Counted from the first letter of the stretch, positions 51,794 through 61,290 are shown. The stretch is DNA of 64,000 nt from an uncultured Bacteroidales bacterium (GCA_944326355.1 CALVDO010000002.1:62001-126000); one strand, 5' to 3'. Made by a program: numbers and translations. Notes: a model not told the origin generated them from the letters alone.

Positions 51794-52396
51794 ATGAGGA
51801 CGAAGACAAGAAGAATCCTGATGAATATGGCCATAGCTGCCGTGATGCTGATCACGGCAGAAACAGAGGCTGACGCCAGAGGCAGAAACGGATACACCGA
51901 TGCCAACGACGTGAAGCGGATCGAAGTGGAGGCCGGAGGCGGCTTCATCCGTGGCAACAGATATATGGACAACCCGTCCAAGATCGGGATGCTTCTCTTT
52001 CTCGAGGTCCGCAACAATTTCCCGGGCACGCCTTTCGACATATCTCTTCAGGGATCTCTCGGCTCATTCAGCAGAAAAAACAGCGAGGTCAGAGTCAACT
52101 TCAACGGAGGCATGGCCTTCTTCGCCGACTACAACTGGAGATTCAGCCGTAAGGTTGCGCCTTTCCTCGGCCTCGGCGCGGGATTCTACTGCGTTGAGAC
52201 CGCAAGTCTTGAAGCCGCCGAAGACGGAAACATGGTCATGAACCGGCTTCCTGAGACAGTGTTTGTCATAAATCCGAGATTCGGTCTGGAGCTGTTTGAG
52301 CATCTGAGGATCACCCTCGAATACAGATGGATGAAGAATCCGTATTCATTTCTCGGTCTCAACGTCGGCTTTGCGTTCGGAGGAGGCCGGAAATGA
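51794..52396 (+). CDS. Small outer-membrane beta-barrel protein
   Basis: A 200-residue protein with an N-terminal signal (LMNMAIAAVMLITAETEADA) and strand pattern RIEVEAGGGFIRGNRY, IGMLLFLEVRNNFPGTPFDISL, VRVNFNGGMAFFADYNW, VAPFLGLGAGFYCVE, LRITLEYRWM and a final LGLNVGFAFGGGRK. This fits the eight-stranded OmpA/OmpX-like barrels of Bacteroidetes. Its 3' end overlaps the convergent lipoprotein gene by 38 bases. Function unknown. Confidence 0.78.
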   Translation: MRTKTRRILMNMAIAAVMLITAETEADARGRNGYTDANDVKRIEVEAGGGFIRGNRYMDNPSKIGMLLFLEVRNNFPGTPFDISLQGSLGSFSRKNSEVRVNFNGGMAFFADYNWRFSRKVAPFLGLGAGFYCVETASLEAAEDGNMVMNRLPETVFVINPRFGLELFEHLRITLEYRWMKNPYSFLGLNVGFAFGGGRK

Positions 52397-53375
52397 ACGA
52401 GGTCAGCGCCGCATCTGTCGCATCCTTCAGAATCACCCTCTTGTCACCGTCAAGCACATAGACCGACGGTATCGCCCTGACATTGTAGAGAAGATCGGTC
52501 CTTATCACGAGATTGGGATCATATCCGTTATACCAGATGGACGGATAGTCGGAGAGATGGGAATGCCAGGAAGCCACATCCTCATCGATATAGATGTTGA
52601 CTACGGCGAGACGCCCCTCCTTGACAAGCCTTCTGACAGGCTCGGCGTCAAGAGCCCTGACCATTCCGGCGCAGGCCTCACAACCGGGATTTGAGAAAAA
52701 CAGTATAAGATACTCCGCCTCAATACCATAGAGATTCATGACATTGCCGGAAGCATCCGAAAAAAAGAAGTCGGCCGCCTTATCTCCGGGCCTGTTGAGA
52801 GAGCACATCGCAGCATCATGCGCATATCTGTCCCTCTTCGCCTCCGAAAAGCCGTCATAAAGGGCAAGTCTCTCCGCGAAAACAAGATAAAGCTCCTCGT
52901 CACGAAGTGGAGAATTAGGGTCATACCAATACTTCTGCGCAAGCGAGACGACCGTCTCAAACAGGTCGGACGACGCATGCGCCCTTTCGAAAGCCTCTGC
53001 CCTGTCGTAAAGCCTCTCAGCAGAGCGTGATGCCCGGCTCCGTCCGAGAGCTCCGATGAGGCCTGTGTAATCCGCAAACTTCTGCTCCACTTCAGACCTT
53101 GTCACACCGTTCACGCGCATGGAGTCGCACGCATGGACCTCCGCAGTGTCTGTGAAGCTGTCCCAGTAATGCAGTCCGAGATACTCGGCCGCCTCCTCTC
53201 TGTCGACTATCACTCCCGGCACCTCAACCAGAGGAAAACGGCGGGATTCCGCAGCCGGATCATCTGTCACGGCACGCCCTCCCCCGGCACGCCCTCCCCC
53301 GGCACATGAGGACAGCATCAGACATACGGACAGGGCGGCAAAGGCCGACAGCGGCAGAAACAGGCGCATCTTCAT
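52359..53375 (-). CDS. DUF5106-like lipoprotein with thioredoxin fold
   Basis: From ATG 53375 the protein has 338 residues. A lipoprotein signal (MKMRLFLPLSAFAALSVCLM) ends in LSSC (Cys24). The N-terminal half (~50-190) is a helical DUF5106-type region (REEAAEYLGLHYWDSFTD, DPNSPLRDEELYLVFAERL). The C-terminal half is a TlpA-like thioredoxin fold with EYLILFFSNPGCEACAGM (CxxC) and RAIPSVYVLDGDKRVILKD. It probably acts as a periplasmic thiol-disulfide protein. A 15-bp tandem repeat just after the lipid Cys gives GGGRAGGGRA. Confidence 0.82.
   Translation of the reverse strand: MKMRLFLPLSAFAALSVCLMLSSCAGGGRAGGGRAVTDDPAAESRRFPLVEVPGVIVDREEAAEYLGLHYWDSFTDTAEVHACDSMRVNGVTRSEVEQKFADYTGLIGALGRSRASRSAERLYDRAEAFERAHASSDLFETVVSLAQKYWYDPNSPLRDEELYLVFAERLALYDGFSEAKRDRYAHDAAMCSLNRPGDKAADFFFSDASGNVMNLYGIEAEYLILFFSNPGCEACAGMVRALDAEPVRRLVKEGRLAVVNIYIDEDVASWHSHLSDYPSIWYNGYDPNLVIRTDLLYNVRAIPSVYVLDGDKRVILKDATDAALTSFISGLLRTQSRR
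53271..53305. repeat. 15-bp tandem repeat in the DUF5106-like gene
   Basis: GGCACGCCCTCCCCC occurs twice plus a partial third copy; it encodes GGGRA repeats next to the lipidation site, in frame. Confidence 0.88.
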
Positions 53376-53417
53376 ATTATTCAGCTTGACAAATGAAATA
53401 CTCGGAATCATCCGGGG

Positions 53418-53456
53418 CAAAAATACTCAATTCCGGGATTTTCATCGGCAAAAATA
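53418..53456 (-). promoter_or_regulatory. Two -7 elements upstream of the lipoprotein gene
   Basis: TATTTTTG occurs twice on the minus strand, at 53418-53425 and 53449-53456, 43 and 74 bases before the start. Confidence 0.4.
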
Positions 53457-53499
53457 TCCCCATTCGTCCTTTTCTCATCAACTTTCTCCATTTTGTCGC

Positions 53500-53507
53500 T
53501 ATTTTTG
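53500..53507 (+). promoter_or_regulatory. -7 element of the zincin/propeller/barrel gene
   Basis: TATTTTTG, 89 bases before ATG 53597; divergent from the lipoprotein promoters. Confidence 0.5.
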
Positions 53508-53596
53508 CATTTAAGGCAGCGCTTTTCAGACCGGTTGCCATGATCCGGCACCTCCATCCGTCCGGAGTCAGTGAACGACGATAATCAGCACGACAG

Positions 53597-56500
53597 ATGA
53601 AAAACATCAGGATTCTGCTCATCACAATCATTTTGTGCCACACCGCCGTGGCACATGCACAGTTCTATACCATCGGAGACGACCCGGGCAGACTGAAATG
53701 GTACAGCATAGAAAGTCCTGAATATCAAATAATCTATCCGGCAGGTCTCGACTCTCTGGCTCGAGTTTACGGCACTCTTCTGGAGCAATGGCGCACTGAA
53801 GTGGGGGCGAGTGCAGGCTATGCGCCCGGCGAGATGACGCGCAGAAAGCTCCCTGTTGTGCTCCATCCGTACAACTCTCAGTCGAACGGTTCCGTGGCGT
53901 GGGCACCTCGGAGGATGGACCTTTTCACCTCTCCCGAAAGCTCAGGAGCGGAAGCCATGCCGTGGGAGAAGATGCTTGCAATCCACGAATCACGCCATGT
54001 GGCTCAGATGCAGTTCGGACAGAGCAATGTGTTCAGACCATTCTACTGGTTCTTCGGAGAGATGTTCTCGGGAGCGATGGCCGGAGTCTATCCGGGAAGA
54101 TGGATGATGGAAGGAGATGCCGTGGTCGCCGAAACGGCTCTCACTGACGCCGGACGCGGAAGATCAGGCGATTTTCTCAACTATTACATGACCTGCTTCG
54201 ACAGCGGAGACTTCCGCAACTGGAACAGATGGAGATACGGCTCCTACAGATACTACACCCCTGACCACTACGCCCTCGGCTACATGACCATCAGCGGAAT
54301 AAGATACATGACCGGAGATCCGTATTTCACCGGGACATTCCTGCATCACGTATCCAAAAGACCTTACGATGCATTTTCTTATCGCACAGTCAGCAAGAGC
54401 CTGACAGGAAAGGGATTACGCGCCACATTCGACGATGTCACGCGTCTCTTTCACGAGATGTGGACAGAAGAGAAGATACTGAGAGCCCCGTTCATGCCCC
54501 ATGAGGAAATCTCCGGACAGGCAGGAAAAACCCGGAAGGAATATACCGAATATTCAGACATCTTCCTCGTTTCCGACACGCTCTACTCGATACGTCAGGG
54601 CATGGGCAAGAGCAGATCCCTCGTCAGAATCGGTCGCGACGGAAAGGAAAAGACAGTGACAACATTTGGCACTCTATCCGGAAATGTCTGGCATTCACCA
54701 GATTCCAGAACGATATGGTGGAGCGAATATATCGTCGACGAAAGATGGTCTCTCAAGACTGATTCCAAGATACGGTCTCTCGATCTCGACAAGGGGAGAA
54801 AAAGAACATTCACCGGAGCGGGAAAAAGATTCAACCCGACGGTATCACAGGACGGGAAATGCCTTCTTGCCGTAAACTACCCGGTAGAAGGAGGATCTGA
54901 GATAGAGATATACGACATAGAGTCCGGCAATCTTACCCGTGCACTGAAGTCTCCCGACACCCTGCAGGTGACGGAGGCCGTACAGACAGCGGACAGGATC
55001 TTCATGGCCGGAATCTCCGACGGAGGCTACGGCCTCTACAGTGCGGCAATAGATGCCGGTCAAACGGTCATTGGCCGCCATGCCCGGTGGAAGACGGAAC
55101 TTGCACCGAGACCGGTCAAAATAGTCAGACTGAAGCCTTACGGAGAAGATCTGCTCTTCACCTCAGACAGAAACGGCGTCAATGAGCTGTACAGATTCTC
55201 CGCCGGAGACGGCAGGCTCTTTCAGATGACATCCACAGAATACGGCGCATCAGACTTCGCCTTCAGCGAAGACGGGGAGACCCTCTTCTACAGCACCGGA
55301 AGAAGATACGGACGCCCCATCATGAGTACCAGTACCGCCAGCCTGCCGCAAAAGGAAGTGAGATTCAGTGATATCCATCACTATCGAATAGCCGACGAAC
55401 TGTCGAGACAGGAGAGGGAAATCGCTGCCGAAAAAGGCCTCGGAGTCTCAGATTCGATGAAAGTGACGTTTTCAGAGCCGGAGAGATACCGCAAGTTCCC
55501 GCACTTGTTCAATGTCCACTCATGGGCTCCGGTCTACTTCAATGTGGACAACATCATGAACATGAGTTATGACTATTACCATGAGCTTGCCTCTCCCGGT
55601 GCGGCGGCCGTGATTCAGAACAGTCTGGGCACGATGACGGCGAATTTCGGATATTCCGCCCACAGAGATCCGTATGCCACGGACAAATGGAGACATTCCG
55701 GCCACGCACAGTTCACATACACCGGACTTTATCCTGTGATAGAGGCATCGGTGGACTTCAACGACAGGGCAGCGAGAGACTACTCATTCAGCATCTATGA
55801 GCTGCAGGATATCCCGGCCATTGCCTCCGGAAATTCCGGTGCATCTTCAAGACCTTATGTGGAGGGGAATCTGTCGGTCTATATTCCGTTCAGCTTCTCT
55901 TCCGGAGGCTGGAACAGAGGCCTTATCCCGAGAGTCTCCTACACCCTGTCCAACGACACCTATGACACAGGAGCCTATTTCTACAGCCTTCTTCCGGCCG
56001 AAGAGCCTTCCTACGCAGTATTCAAGGGCAGGTCGGCAGGGAAAAGAATGCTCCGTCAGACCGTCAGCGGCTCAATCAGGGGATATGCAATGCGACCTGC
56101 GGCTCAGTCGGAAATATATCCGGACTGGGGAATCGGAATCGAGGCCGGAGCAGGTATGGACGCCGGACTGACAGACTGGCTCTCCCCGGCAGGATATCTC
56201 TACTGCTACGGCTATATTCCAGGCATAACGAGCTGTCAGGGTCTCAGACTTACCGCCACATGGCAGGGACAGCTCAAAAGAAACTCGATATTCGCCACAA
56301 GCATGGTCAATACGCTTCCGAGAGGTTTTGCCGGTGCGGAAGAGCTCAGAAGCCTCGTCTCAGGATACGGACAGAGCGCAAAGCTGACGGCGGACTACGC
56401 CATTCCGATATATCTCGGAGACTTCAGCATAGGACCTGTATTCTATGGGAAACGGGCCGTCCTGACCCCACATTTCGACTATACATTCTTTGACGGTGGC

Positions 56501-56689
56501 GGGCTATTTTCAGCCGGAGCGACACTACAGATCGAATTCGGATGCTTCTTCTGGATAGGCACTCCGGTAAGCATCGGCATCACATGGTCATACAACGGAG
56601 GACCATCCTGGAACGCTCTCAGGGACAGAGGCCTTTCCCTGAAGCGAAACTATGTCGGACCTGTCTTCAACTTCAGCATTCCCAACTGA
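53597..56689 (+). CDS. Large secreted protein: zincin-like domain, TolB-like propeller, outer-membrane barrel
   Basis: The 1030-residue protein has a signal peptide (ILLITIILCHTAVAHAQ). Residues ~25-290 resemble a gluzincin: AIHESRHVAQMQF holds HExxH (His130, Glu131, His134), and WMMEGDAVVAET offers a third ligand (Glu172), as in the peptidase MA group. Residues ~310-610 show WD40/TolB-like repeats (HSPDSRTIWWS; FNPTVSQDGKCLLAVNYP; FAFSEDGETLFYS). Residues ~650-1030 look like a C-terminal beta-barrel with aromatic alternating strands and end VGPVFNFSIPN. I know of no named family with all three; Bacteroidetes have similar unnamed proteins. A surface metalloprotease is a reasonable guess. Confidence 0.72.
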   Translation: MKNIRILLITIILCHTAVAHAQFYTIGDDPGRLKWYSIESPEYQIIYPAGLDSLARVYGTLLEQWRTEVGASAGYAPGEMTRRKLPVVLHPYNSQSNGSVAWAPRRMDLFTSPESSGAEAMPWEKMLAIHESRHVAQMQFGQSNVFRPFYWFFGEMFSGAMAGVYPGRWMMEGDAVVAETALTDAGRGRSGDFLNYYMTCFDSGDFRNWNRWRYGSYRYYTPDHYALGYMTISGIRYMTGDPYFTGTFLHHVSKRPYDAFSYRTVSKSLTGKGLRATFDDVTRLFHEMWTEEKILRAPFMPHEEISGQAGKTRKEYTEYSDIFLVSDTLYSIRQGMGKSRSLVRIGRDGKEKTVTTFGTLSGNVWHSPDSRTIWWSEYIVDERWSLKTDSKIRSLDLDKGRKRTFTGAGKRFNPTVSQDGKCLLAVNYPVEGGSEIEIYDIESGNLTRALKSPDTLQVTEAVQTADRIFMAGISDGGYGLYSAAIDAGQTVIGRHARWKTELAPRPVKIVRLKPYGEDLLFTSDRNGVNELYRFSAGDGRLFQMTSTEYGASDFAFSEDGETLFYSTGRRYGRPIMSTSTASLPQKEVRFSDIHHYRIADELSRQEREIAAEKGLGVSDSMKVTFSEPERYRKFPHLFNVHSWAPVYFNVDNIMNMSYDYYHELASPGAAAVIQNSLGTMTANFGYSAHRDPYATDKWRHSGHAQFTYTGLYPVIEASVDFNDRAARDYSFSIYELQDIPAIASGNSGASSRPYVEGNLSVYIPFSFSSGGWNRGLIPRVSYTLSNDTYDTGAYFYSLLPAEEPSYAVFKGRSAGKRMLRQTVSGSIRGYAMRPAAQSEIYPDWGIGIEAGAGMDAGLTDWLSPAGYLYCYGYIPGITSCQGLRLTATWQGQLKRNSIFATSMVNTLPRGFAGAEELRSLVSGYGQSAKLTADYAIPIYLGDFSIGPVFYGKRAVLTPHFDYTFFDGGGLFSAGATLQIEFGCFFWIGTPVSIGITWSYNGGPSWNALRDRGLSLKRNYVGPVFNFSIPN

Positions 56690-56691
56690 CA

Positions 56692-57927
56692 TCAGAGCAT
56701 AGGCTTGATGACGCCGAACATCAGATAGGCTATTATCAGTGTGAAGATGATGTTGAAAGTCTGCGATATGAGGAACGTGTACAGGGATTTCCTGTTCTCC
56801 TTTCCGAATATCTCGCTGAAACGGGTCTCAAGTCCGATACATACGAAGGCTATGCTGAAAAGCGTGTTCTGAAAGCCCTTGGTGACCGCTCCGACAGTCT
56901 TGGCAGTGGTCTCATCCATACAGAAGCTGAACACCAGGGACGCGAGGATGAATCCCACCACAAACTTAGGAAAACGCTCCCATATCACACCTGCAGTAGG
57001 CCTTTCAGCCTTGTTCACTCCCCTGTAAGACCAAAGGAATGAGATGACGAAAGCCGCCACTCCGAGAAGAACGTTCTGTGAGGACTTTACGATGACTGCG
57101 GTCTTTGCCGCCGTCTCTCCAACCAGAGTCCCTGAAGCAGCCACCGCTCCGGTCGTATCTATCGTCCCTCCGAGCCATGCTCCGGCCACCTCCTCACTCA
57201 GTCCCATGAGATCTGAAAGCCACGGGAGAAGATACATCATCGGTATCGCTATGATCAGGACGAGAGATATGACATACGACAGCTTCTTGTTGTCTCCCTT
57301 TATGACGCCGCAGGTTGCTATGGCCGCTGACACTCCGCAGATGGACACGGCCGATGAAAGCATTGTCCTCATCTCCGGATCCACATTCATCTTCTTTCCT
57401 ACCCAGAATGCGAAATACCATACGGTGAACACCACTATCAGCGACTGCGCGAGGCCATAGGCTCCAGACTCGAGCACCTCTTTGAACAGAATCGTCGATC
57501 CGAGGCAGATGATGCCGATCTTGATATAGAACTCGCTCTGGATTGCAGCCTTCAGCCATTTCGGCACACGGAACACGTTGCTGACGACAAGGCCGAGAAT
57601 CACGGCAAAGAACACCGGCTCAAAACCGAGCTCCTTCACCGCCGGTATCGAGGCTATCAGCTGCGATGCGAGCGTCAGTACGAATATCACCAAAAGCGAA
57701 GGGAATATGCCCTTAAGAGGCCTTCTGAGCGCCGCTGAAGTGACATAAGTCAGCACCAGGACGAAAAGAAACATATAGAGTGCGGAAAGCCAGTCCGCTC
57801 CGGTAGCCAATGTCTTCGGCATCTGCGGCATCACAGATGGGAAAGCTATGGCGAGAGCGAGTATCACCGCTCCCGCGAAGACTATGATCCAGTCTTCCGA
57901 CGTGAATTGTCTGAGCCACTTTTTCAT
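56692..57927 (-). CDS. YeiH/UPF0324-family membrane transporter
   Basis: From ATG 57927 the protein has 411 residues and 10-12 helices. Family marks: EPVFFAVILGLVVSNVFRVP, IKIGIICLGSTILFKEVLE, AVSICGVSAAIATCGVIKG, GAWLGGTIDTTGAVAASG and SIAFVCIGLETRFSEIFG. The UPF0324/YeiH group is predicted to export sulfate or organosulfonate-derived anions; substrates are mostly unproved. Only 2 bases separate its 3' end from that of the convergent large protein. The longer N-terminus from 57984 would overlap the -7 element. Confidence 0.87.
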   Translation of the reverse strand: MKKWLRQFTSEDWIIVFAGAVILALAIAFPSVMPQMPKTLATGADWLSALYMFLFVLVLTYVTSAALRRPLKGIFPSLLVIFVLTLASQLIASIPAVKELGFEPVFFAVILGLVVSNVFRVPKWLKAAIQSEFYIKIGIICLGSTILFKEVLESGAYGLAQSLIVVFTVWYFAFWVGKKMNVDPEMRTMLSSAVSICGVSAAIATCGVIKGDNKKLSYVISLVLIIAIPMMYLLPWLSDLMGLSEEVAGAWLGGTIDTTGAVAASGTLVGETAAKTAVIVKSSQNVLLGVAAFVISFLWSYRGVNKAERPTAGVIWERFPKFVVGFILASLVFSFCMDETTAKTVGAVTKGFQNTLFSIAFVCIGLETRFSEIFGKENRKSLYTFLISQTFNIIFTLIIAYLMFGVIKPML

Positions 57928-57953
57928 CGCACAGAAATTTTCATTAAAGGGCG

Positions 57954-57961
57954 CAAATATA
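57954..57961 (-). promoter_or_regulatory. YeiH-type gene -7 element
   Basis: TATATTTG on the minus strand, 27 bases upstream of ATG 57927; it argues against a start at 57984. Confidence 0.55.
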
Positions 57962-58080
57962 AGTGCTTGTCCCAATAATTCCAAATCGGCCGGCAGTCAT
58001 TGAAGTGACGTCATTAATGTGAGGCCGTTAAAGTGTGGATGTGCTCCTGACTCCGAGAGAGACTTTTAAAAACTGTTTCT

Positions 58081-58088
58081 TATCTTTG
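58081..58088 (+). promoter_or_regulatory. CpXC gene -7 element
   Basis: TATCTTTG, 24 bases before ATG 58112. Confidence 0.55.
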
Positions 58089-58111
58089 ACGTTCAAAACG
58101 ATGAATGGAAT

Positions 58112-58783
58112 ATGTCGATAATAAGAAAAGCTGAGGCCGCATGCTCAAAATGCGGGGCAAAAAACGAGACTACGATATACAGAAGCATCAACACTGCCGA
58201 CAATCCGGAGCTGAAGCAAAAGGTACGTGACGGCTCGCTCTTCCTGTGGAGGTGCTCCAGCTGCGGACAGACCAATCTCGCCCGCTATGAGACCCTTTAT
58301 CACGACCCGGAGAAAAAGGTTATGATATGGCTTCTGCCTGAAGGTCTCGAGGTGTCAGAGGCCCAGATGCAATCCATATCGCTGCACGCCAAGGCAATCG
58401 GAGACTATACGCTCCGCAGGACCGATGACGCCGGGTCACTTATGGAAAAAGTGCTCATCTTTGACGCCGGACTCGATGACATTGTCATAGAAATGTGCAA
58501 ATTCGTCACGAGGATGGAGCTCATCTCAAAGGCAGGGGACAAGGATAGGGCTGAAAAGATCTCCCGTGCCGCATTTCATTTCTATTCCGTTACCGGCGAA
58601 GACGAATCTGCCGTCCTGACGCTCACCTACCCCGATCCCGACGCCGGAAAAATCACCGGAGTGAACATCGGATGGAACGTATATGAAGACTGTATGGGAA
58701 TCCTCAGCAGAAATCCGGGCATCCGGCCAGGCGACGGATTTCAGAAAATCGACGCCGCATGGCTCGAATCCCGCATCAGATGA
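58112..58783 (+). CDS. CpXC-domain protein
   Basis: A 223-residue cytoplasmic protein with two CxxC pairs, CSKCGAKNETTIYRSIN (Cys11, Cys14) and LWRCSSCGQTNLARYETLY (Cys48, Cys51), as in the CpXC family (PF14353), a predicted zinc-binding module. The C-terminal half (~100-223) is mixed helix/strand with IVIEMCKFVTRMELISKAG. Function unknown; no partner gene is adjacent. It converges on galK with 5 bases between stops. Confidence 0.82.
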   Translation: MSIIRKAEAACSKCGAKNETTIYRSINTADNPELKQKVRDGSLFLWRCSSCGQTNLARYETLYHDPEKKVMIWLLPEGLEVSEAQMQSISLHAKAIGDYTLRRTDDAGSLMEKVLIFDAGLDDIVIEMCKFVTRMELISKAGDKDRAEKISRAAFHFYSVTGEDESAVLTLTYPDPDAGKITGVNIGWNVYEDCMGILSRNPGIRPGDGFQKIDAAWLESRIR

Positions 58784-58788
58784 TCTTC

Positions 58789-59931
58789 TCAGAGGCGTCT
58801 CGCACCGTCGCTTATCACAACATCATAGACTTTAGGTTCATGACCGAACTTCGCGGCGAACGAAGCCTTTGCCTCAGCGATGAAGCCGTCGTGAAGCTCG
58901 TTCCTGACAAGATTGATGGTACAGCCTCCGAAACCGCCACCCATGATTCTCGATCCGGTCACGCCGCATTTTTTAGCCACTTCATTGAGAAAGTCAAGCT
59001 CTTCGCAGCTTACCTCGTAGAGCCTGCTCATTCCGTAATGGGTCTCGTACATCTTCCTGCCCACGGTCTCGTAATCGCCCCTTTCAAGAGCGTCGCAGAC
59101 TTCAAGCACCCTCCGGATCTCTCCGATGACATATTCAGCCCTCTTATAATCCTCTTCCGAGATCTCATCCTTAACCTCATCAAGCCATTCCATGCCCGCA
59201 TCCCTGAGGAATTCCACCTCAGGATGCCTCTTTCTTATGGCTTTGACCACATTCTCGCATGATTCCCGCCTCCTGTTGTAAGCCGATGACGCGAGTTCAT
59301 GCTTCACCGCAGAGTCGAGGAGAACGAGGCTGTACCCCTCAGGATTGAACGGATAATATTTGTATTCCAGAGTCTTGCAGTCAAGCCTCATGAGATTTCC
59401 CTTTTTCCCGAATATAGAGGCGAACTGGTCCATGATGCCGCAGTTGACTCCGCAGTAGTTGTGTTCAGTGGCCTGCCCTATTCTCGCCAGCTCGAATCTG
59501 TCTATGCCGAGCCCGAAAAGTTCATTCAGAGCGAAAGCAAACGTGCTCTCAAGAGCCGCCGAAGACGACATTCCCGCTCCGAGAGGCACATCTCCCGCAA
59601 ACACGGTGTTGAATCCGCCGATCCGGCCCCCCCTCTTGATGATTTCCCGGCATACCCCGAAAATGTATTTCGCCCAGCCCTGCTCGGGAATATCGCTCTC
59701 CTCAATGCCGAATTCCACATATTCATCGAGATCAAGAGCATACGCGCACACTCTCTCAGTCCCGTTGAGCGAGATTTCGGCCAGCATTCCCCTGTCGATT
59801 GCCCCCGGAAACACATATCCTCCGTTATAGTCAGTATGCTCCCCTATTAGATTGATACGTCCGGCCGAGGCGAAGAACTCCCCTTCATGGCCGAAAAGCG
59901 TCATGAATTTTTCTGATATCGCTGATTTCAT
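58789..59931 (-). CDS. galK: Galactokinase
   Basis: Phosphorylates galactose at C1 in the Leloir pathway. 380 residues of the GHMP kinase fold: the galactokinase signature GRINLIGEHTDYNGGYVFPG near residue 24, the ATP loop PLGAGMSSSAALE (~116-128), catalytic Asp in NCGIMDQFAS, and GSRIMGGGFGGCTINLV near the C-terminus. Stand-alone; galM is 7 kb away and galT was not seen in the window. Confidence 0.96.
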   Translation of the reverse strand: MKSAISEKFMTLFGHEGEFFASAGRINLIGEHTDYNGGYVFPGAIDRGMLAEISLNGTERVCAYALDLDEYVEFGIEESDIPEQGWAKYIFGVCREIIKRGGRIGGFNTVFAGDVPLGAGMSSSAALESTFAFALNELFGLGIDRFELARIGQATEHNYCGVNCGIMDQFASIFGKKGNLMRLDCKTLEYKYYPFNPEGYSLVLLDSAVKHELASSAYNRRRESCENVVKAIRKRHPEVEFLRDAGMEWLDEVKDEISEEDYKRAEYVIGEIRRVLEVCDALERGDYETVGRKMYETHYGMSRLYEVSCEELDFLNEVAKKCGVTGSRIMGGGFGGCTINLVRNELHDGFIAEAKASFAAKFGHEPKVYDVVISDGARRL

Positions 59932-60011
59932 TTTGGTATAGGTTTATTTAGTTTACATGTTGTCAGTCATGTGGAATCTCCGTTGTTCTTCTCACATTCC
60001 ATGAGACGGAT

Positions 60012-61169
60012 TCATCTTTCAAAGTTACCAATATCATCCGACAAAACAACTTTTATTTTCAGCAATATCGGACAATGGTCGCTAACTCCTCCTATATACC
60101 TCGGGCCTGAATATGTCCTGAACGGCTTTTCTCCGGGATATGCGCCGTCTCTAACAGTTAGAAACGGTATCCTGCACACTGACATCTCGGATTCATCCGC
60201 CAGAGACTCCGATACGAAGAACATGTCTATCATATCCCTGATTCCCTTGTATCTTATGGTTCCCTCCCCTCTCCTGAAGAGCTCAAAAGCCTTGTTTTCA
60301 AGCCCCTGTCCGGACAGATCCAGTATGGGATTGTCCGGAGTGTCATTAAAATCTCCCATGCAGACGAGATCAGGCCCGGAACATGCTCCGGAAGCCTTAT
60401 ATTCGCCGTTATGCCCCCACGACTCCCTTACCGAATCACACACGGAGACCATCGTCCCTACAGCCGCCGCACGCTTCGGTTCCGAGACATCAGCTCCCCC
60501 GTACTTCGACGGATGATGATTGACGAGAAAATGAATGACCTTTCCGCCATGAGCCGGAGCCAGCTCGAGCGCGACATAGAGAATGTCTCTGGTCAGAAAA
60601 CCCTGATCAGGAGCTTTCCCGAAGCCAGACGACACCTTCACGGGCCTCGAAGAAATCTTCCGGAATACGCTGTTCCTGTATATCAGGGCCACGTCTATCC
60701 CTCTCGGATCAGGCGAGTCGTAATGCACTATCTCATAGCCGTATTTTCTCAGCAGAGTCGAGCCTATGAGAGACTGAAGAACGAAGCGGTTTTCAACCTC
60801 CGCAAATCCTGCCGCATCCGGAGCCCTTCCGCAGACATCCTCAATCCACATGAAAGTCTTTGCTATGACGCTGCACTTGGTGTAAAACCTTGATTTCGTC
60901 CATCTTCTCTGTCCGAACGATGAAAATTCCCTGTCCGAGTCACCGCACCCTCCGTCCCTCCAGTCAAAGAAATTCTCAAGATTCCAGAACATCACTATAA
61001 TGCTGTCACAGGCAGAGTCACCGCTCCCATTGACAGAATCGTCCGCACGGGCAGGAGACGCCGCAACAGCCCCGATTACTGCAATGACAAATGCCTGAAC
61101 AATGAGCGGAACCATTCTTGCCGAAGCCCCGGCAGCCATGTCCTCGAACGTTTTTTTAAATTTTTTCAT
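60012..61169 (-). CDS. Secreted endonuclease/exonuclease/phosphatase-family protein
   Basis: From ATG 61169 the protein has 385 residues, with a signal sequence (LIVQAFVIAVIGAVAASPARA). The EEP fold is shown by VMFWNLENFFDW (Asn), AAGFAEVENRFVLQSL (metal Glu), DVALIYRN, LVNHHPSKYGG (His), CMGDFNDTP (Asp, Asn) and GGVSDHCPILL (Asp-His). Bacteroidales homologues are often called secreted nuclease or sphingomyelinase-like phosphatase; the substrate is open. The N-region before the signal helix is unusually long; a start at residue 11 or 19 is possible. Confidence 0.85.
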   Translation of the reverse strand: MKKFKKTFEDMAAGASARMVPLIVQAFVIAVIGAVAASPARADDSVNGSGDSACDSIIVMFWNLENFFDWRDGGCGDSDREFSSFGQRRWTKSRFYTKCSVIAKTFMWIEDVCGRAPDAAGFAEVENRFVLQSLIGSTLLRKYGYEIVHYDSPDPRGIDVALIYRNSVFRKISSRPVKVSSGFGKAPDQGFLTRDILYVALELAPAHGGKVIHFLVNHHPSKYGGADVSEPKRAAAVGTMVSVCDSVRESWGHNGEYKASGACSGPDLVCMGDFNDTPDNPILDLSGQGLENKAFELFRRGEGTIRYKGIRDMIDMFFVSESLADESEMSVCRIPFLTVRDGAYPGEKPFRTYSGPRYIGGVSDHCPILLKIKVVLSDDIGNFER

Positions 61170-61282
61170 TGAAACGACATACTGCTCCTTCACCATCCCG
61201 CACACACGGGACAAATGTCATGACATAAAATGGAAATGACCGTCAAAAAGAGAAAAATGTGGTGAAATGCATGAATAATTAG

Positions 61283-61290
61283 TAAATTTG
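61283..61290 (+). promoter_or_regulatory. ychF -7 element
   Basis: TAAATTTG, 94 bases before the ychF start; the leader between them has no ORF. Confidence 0.55.
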
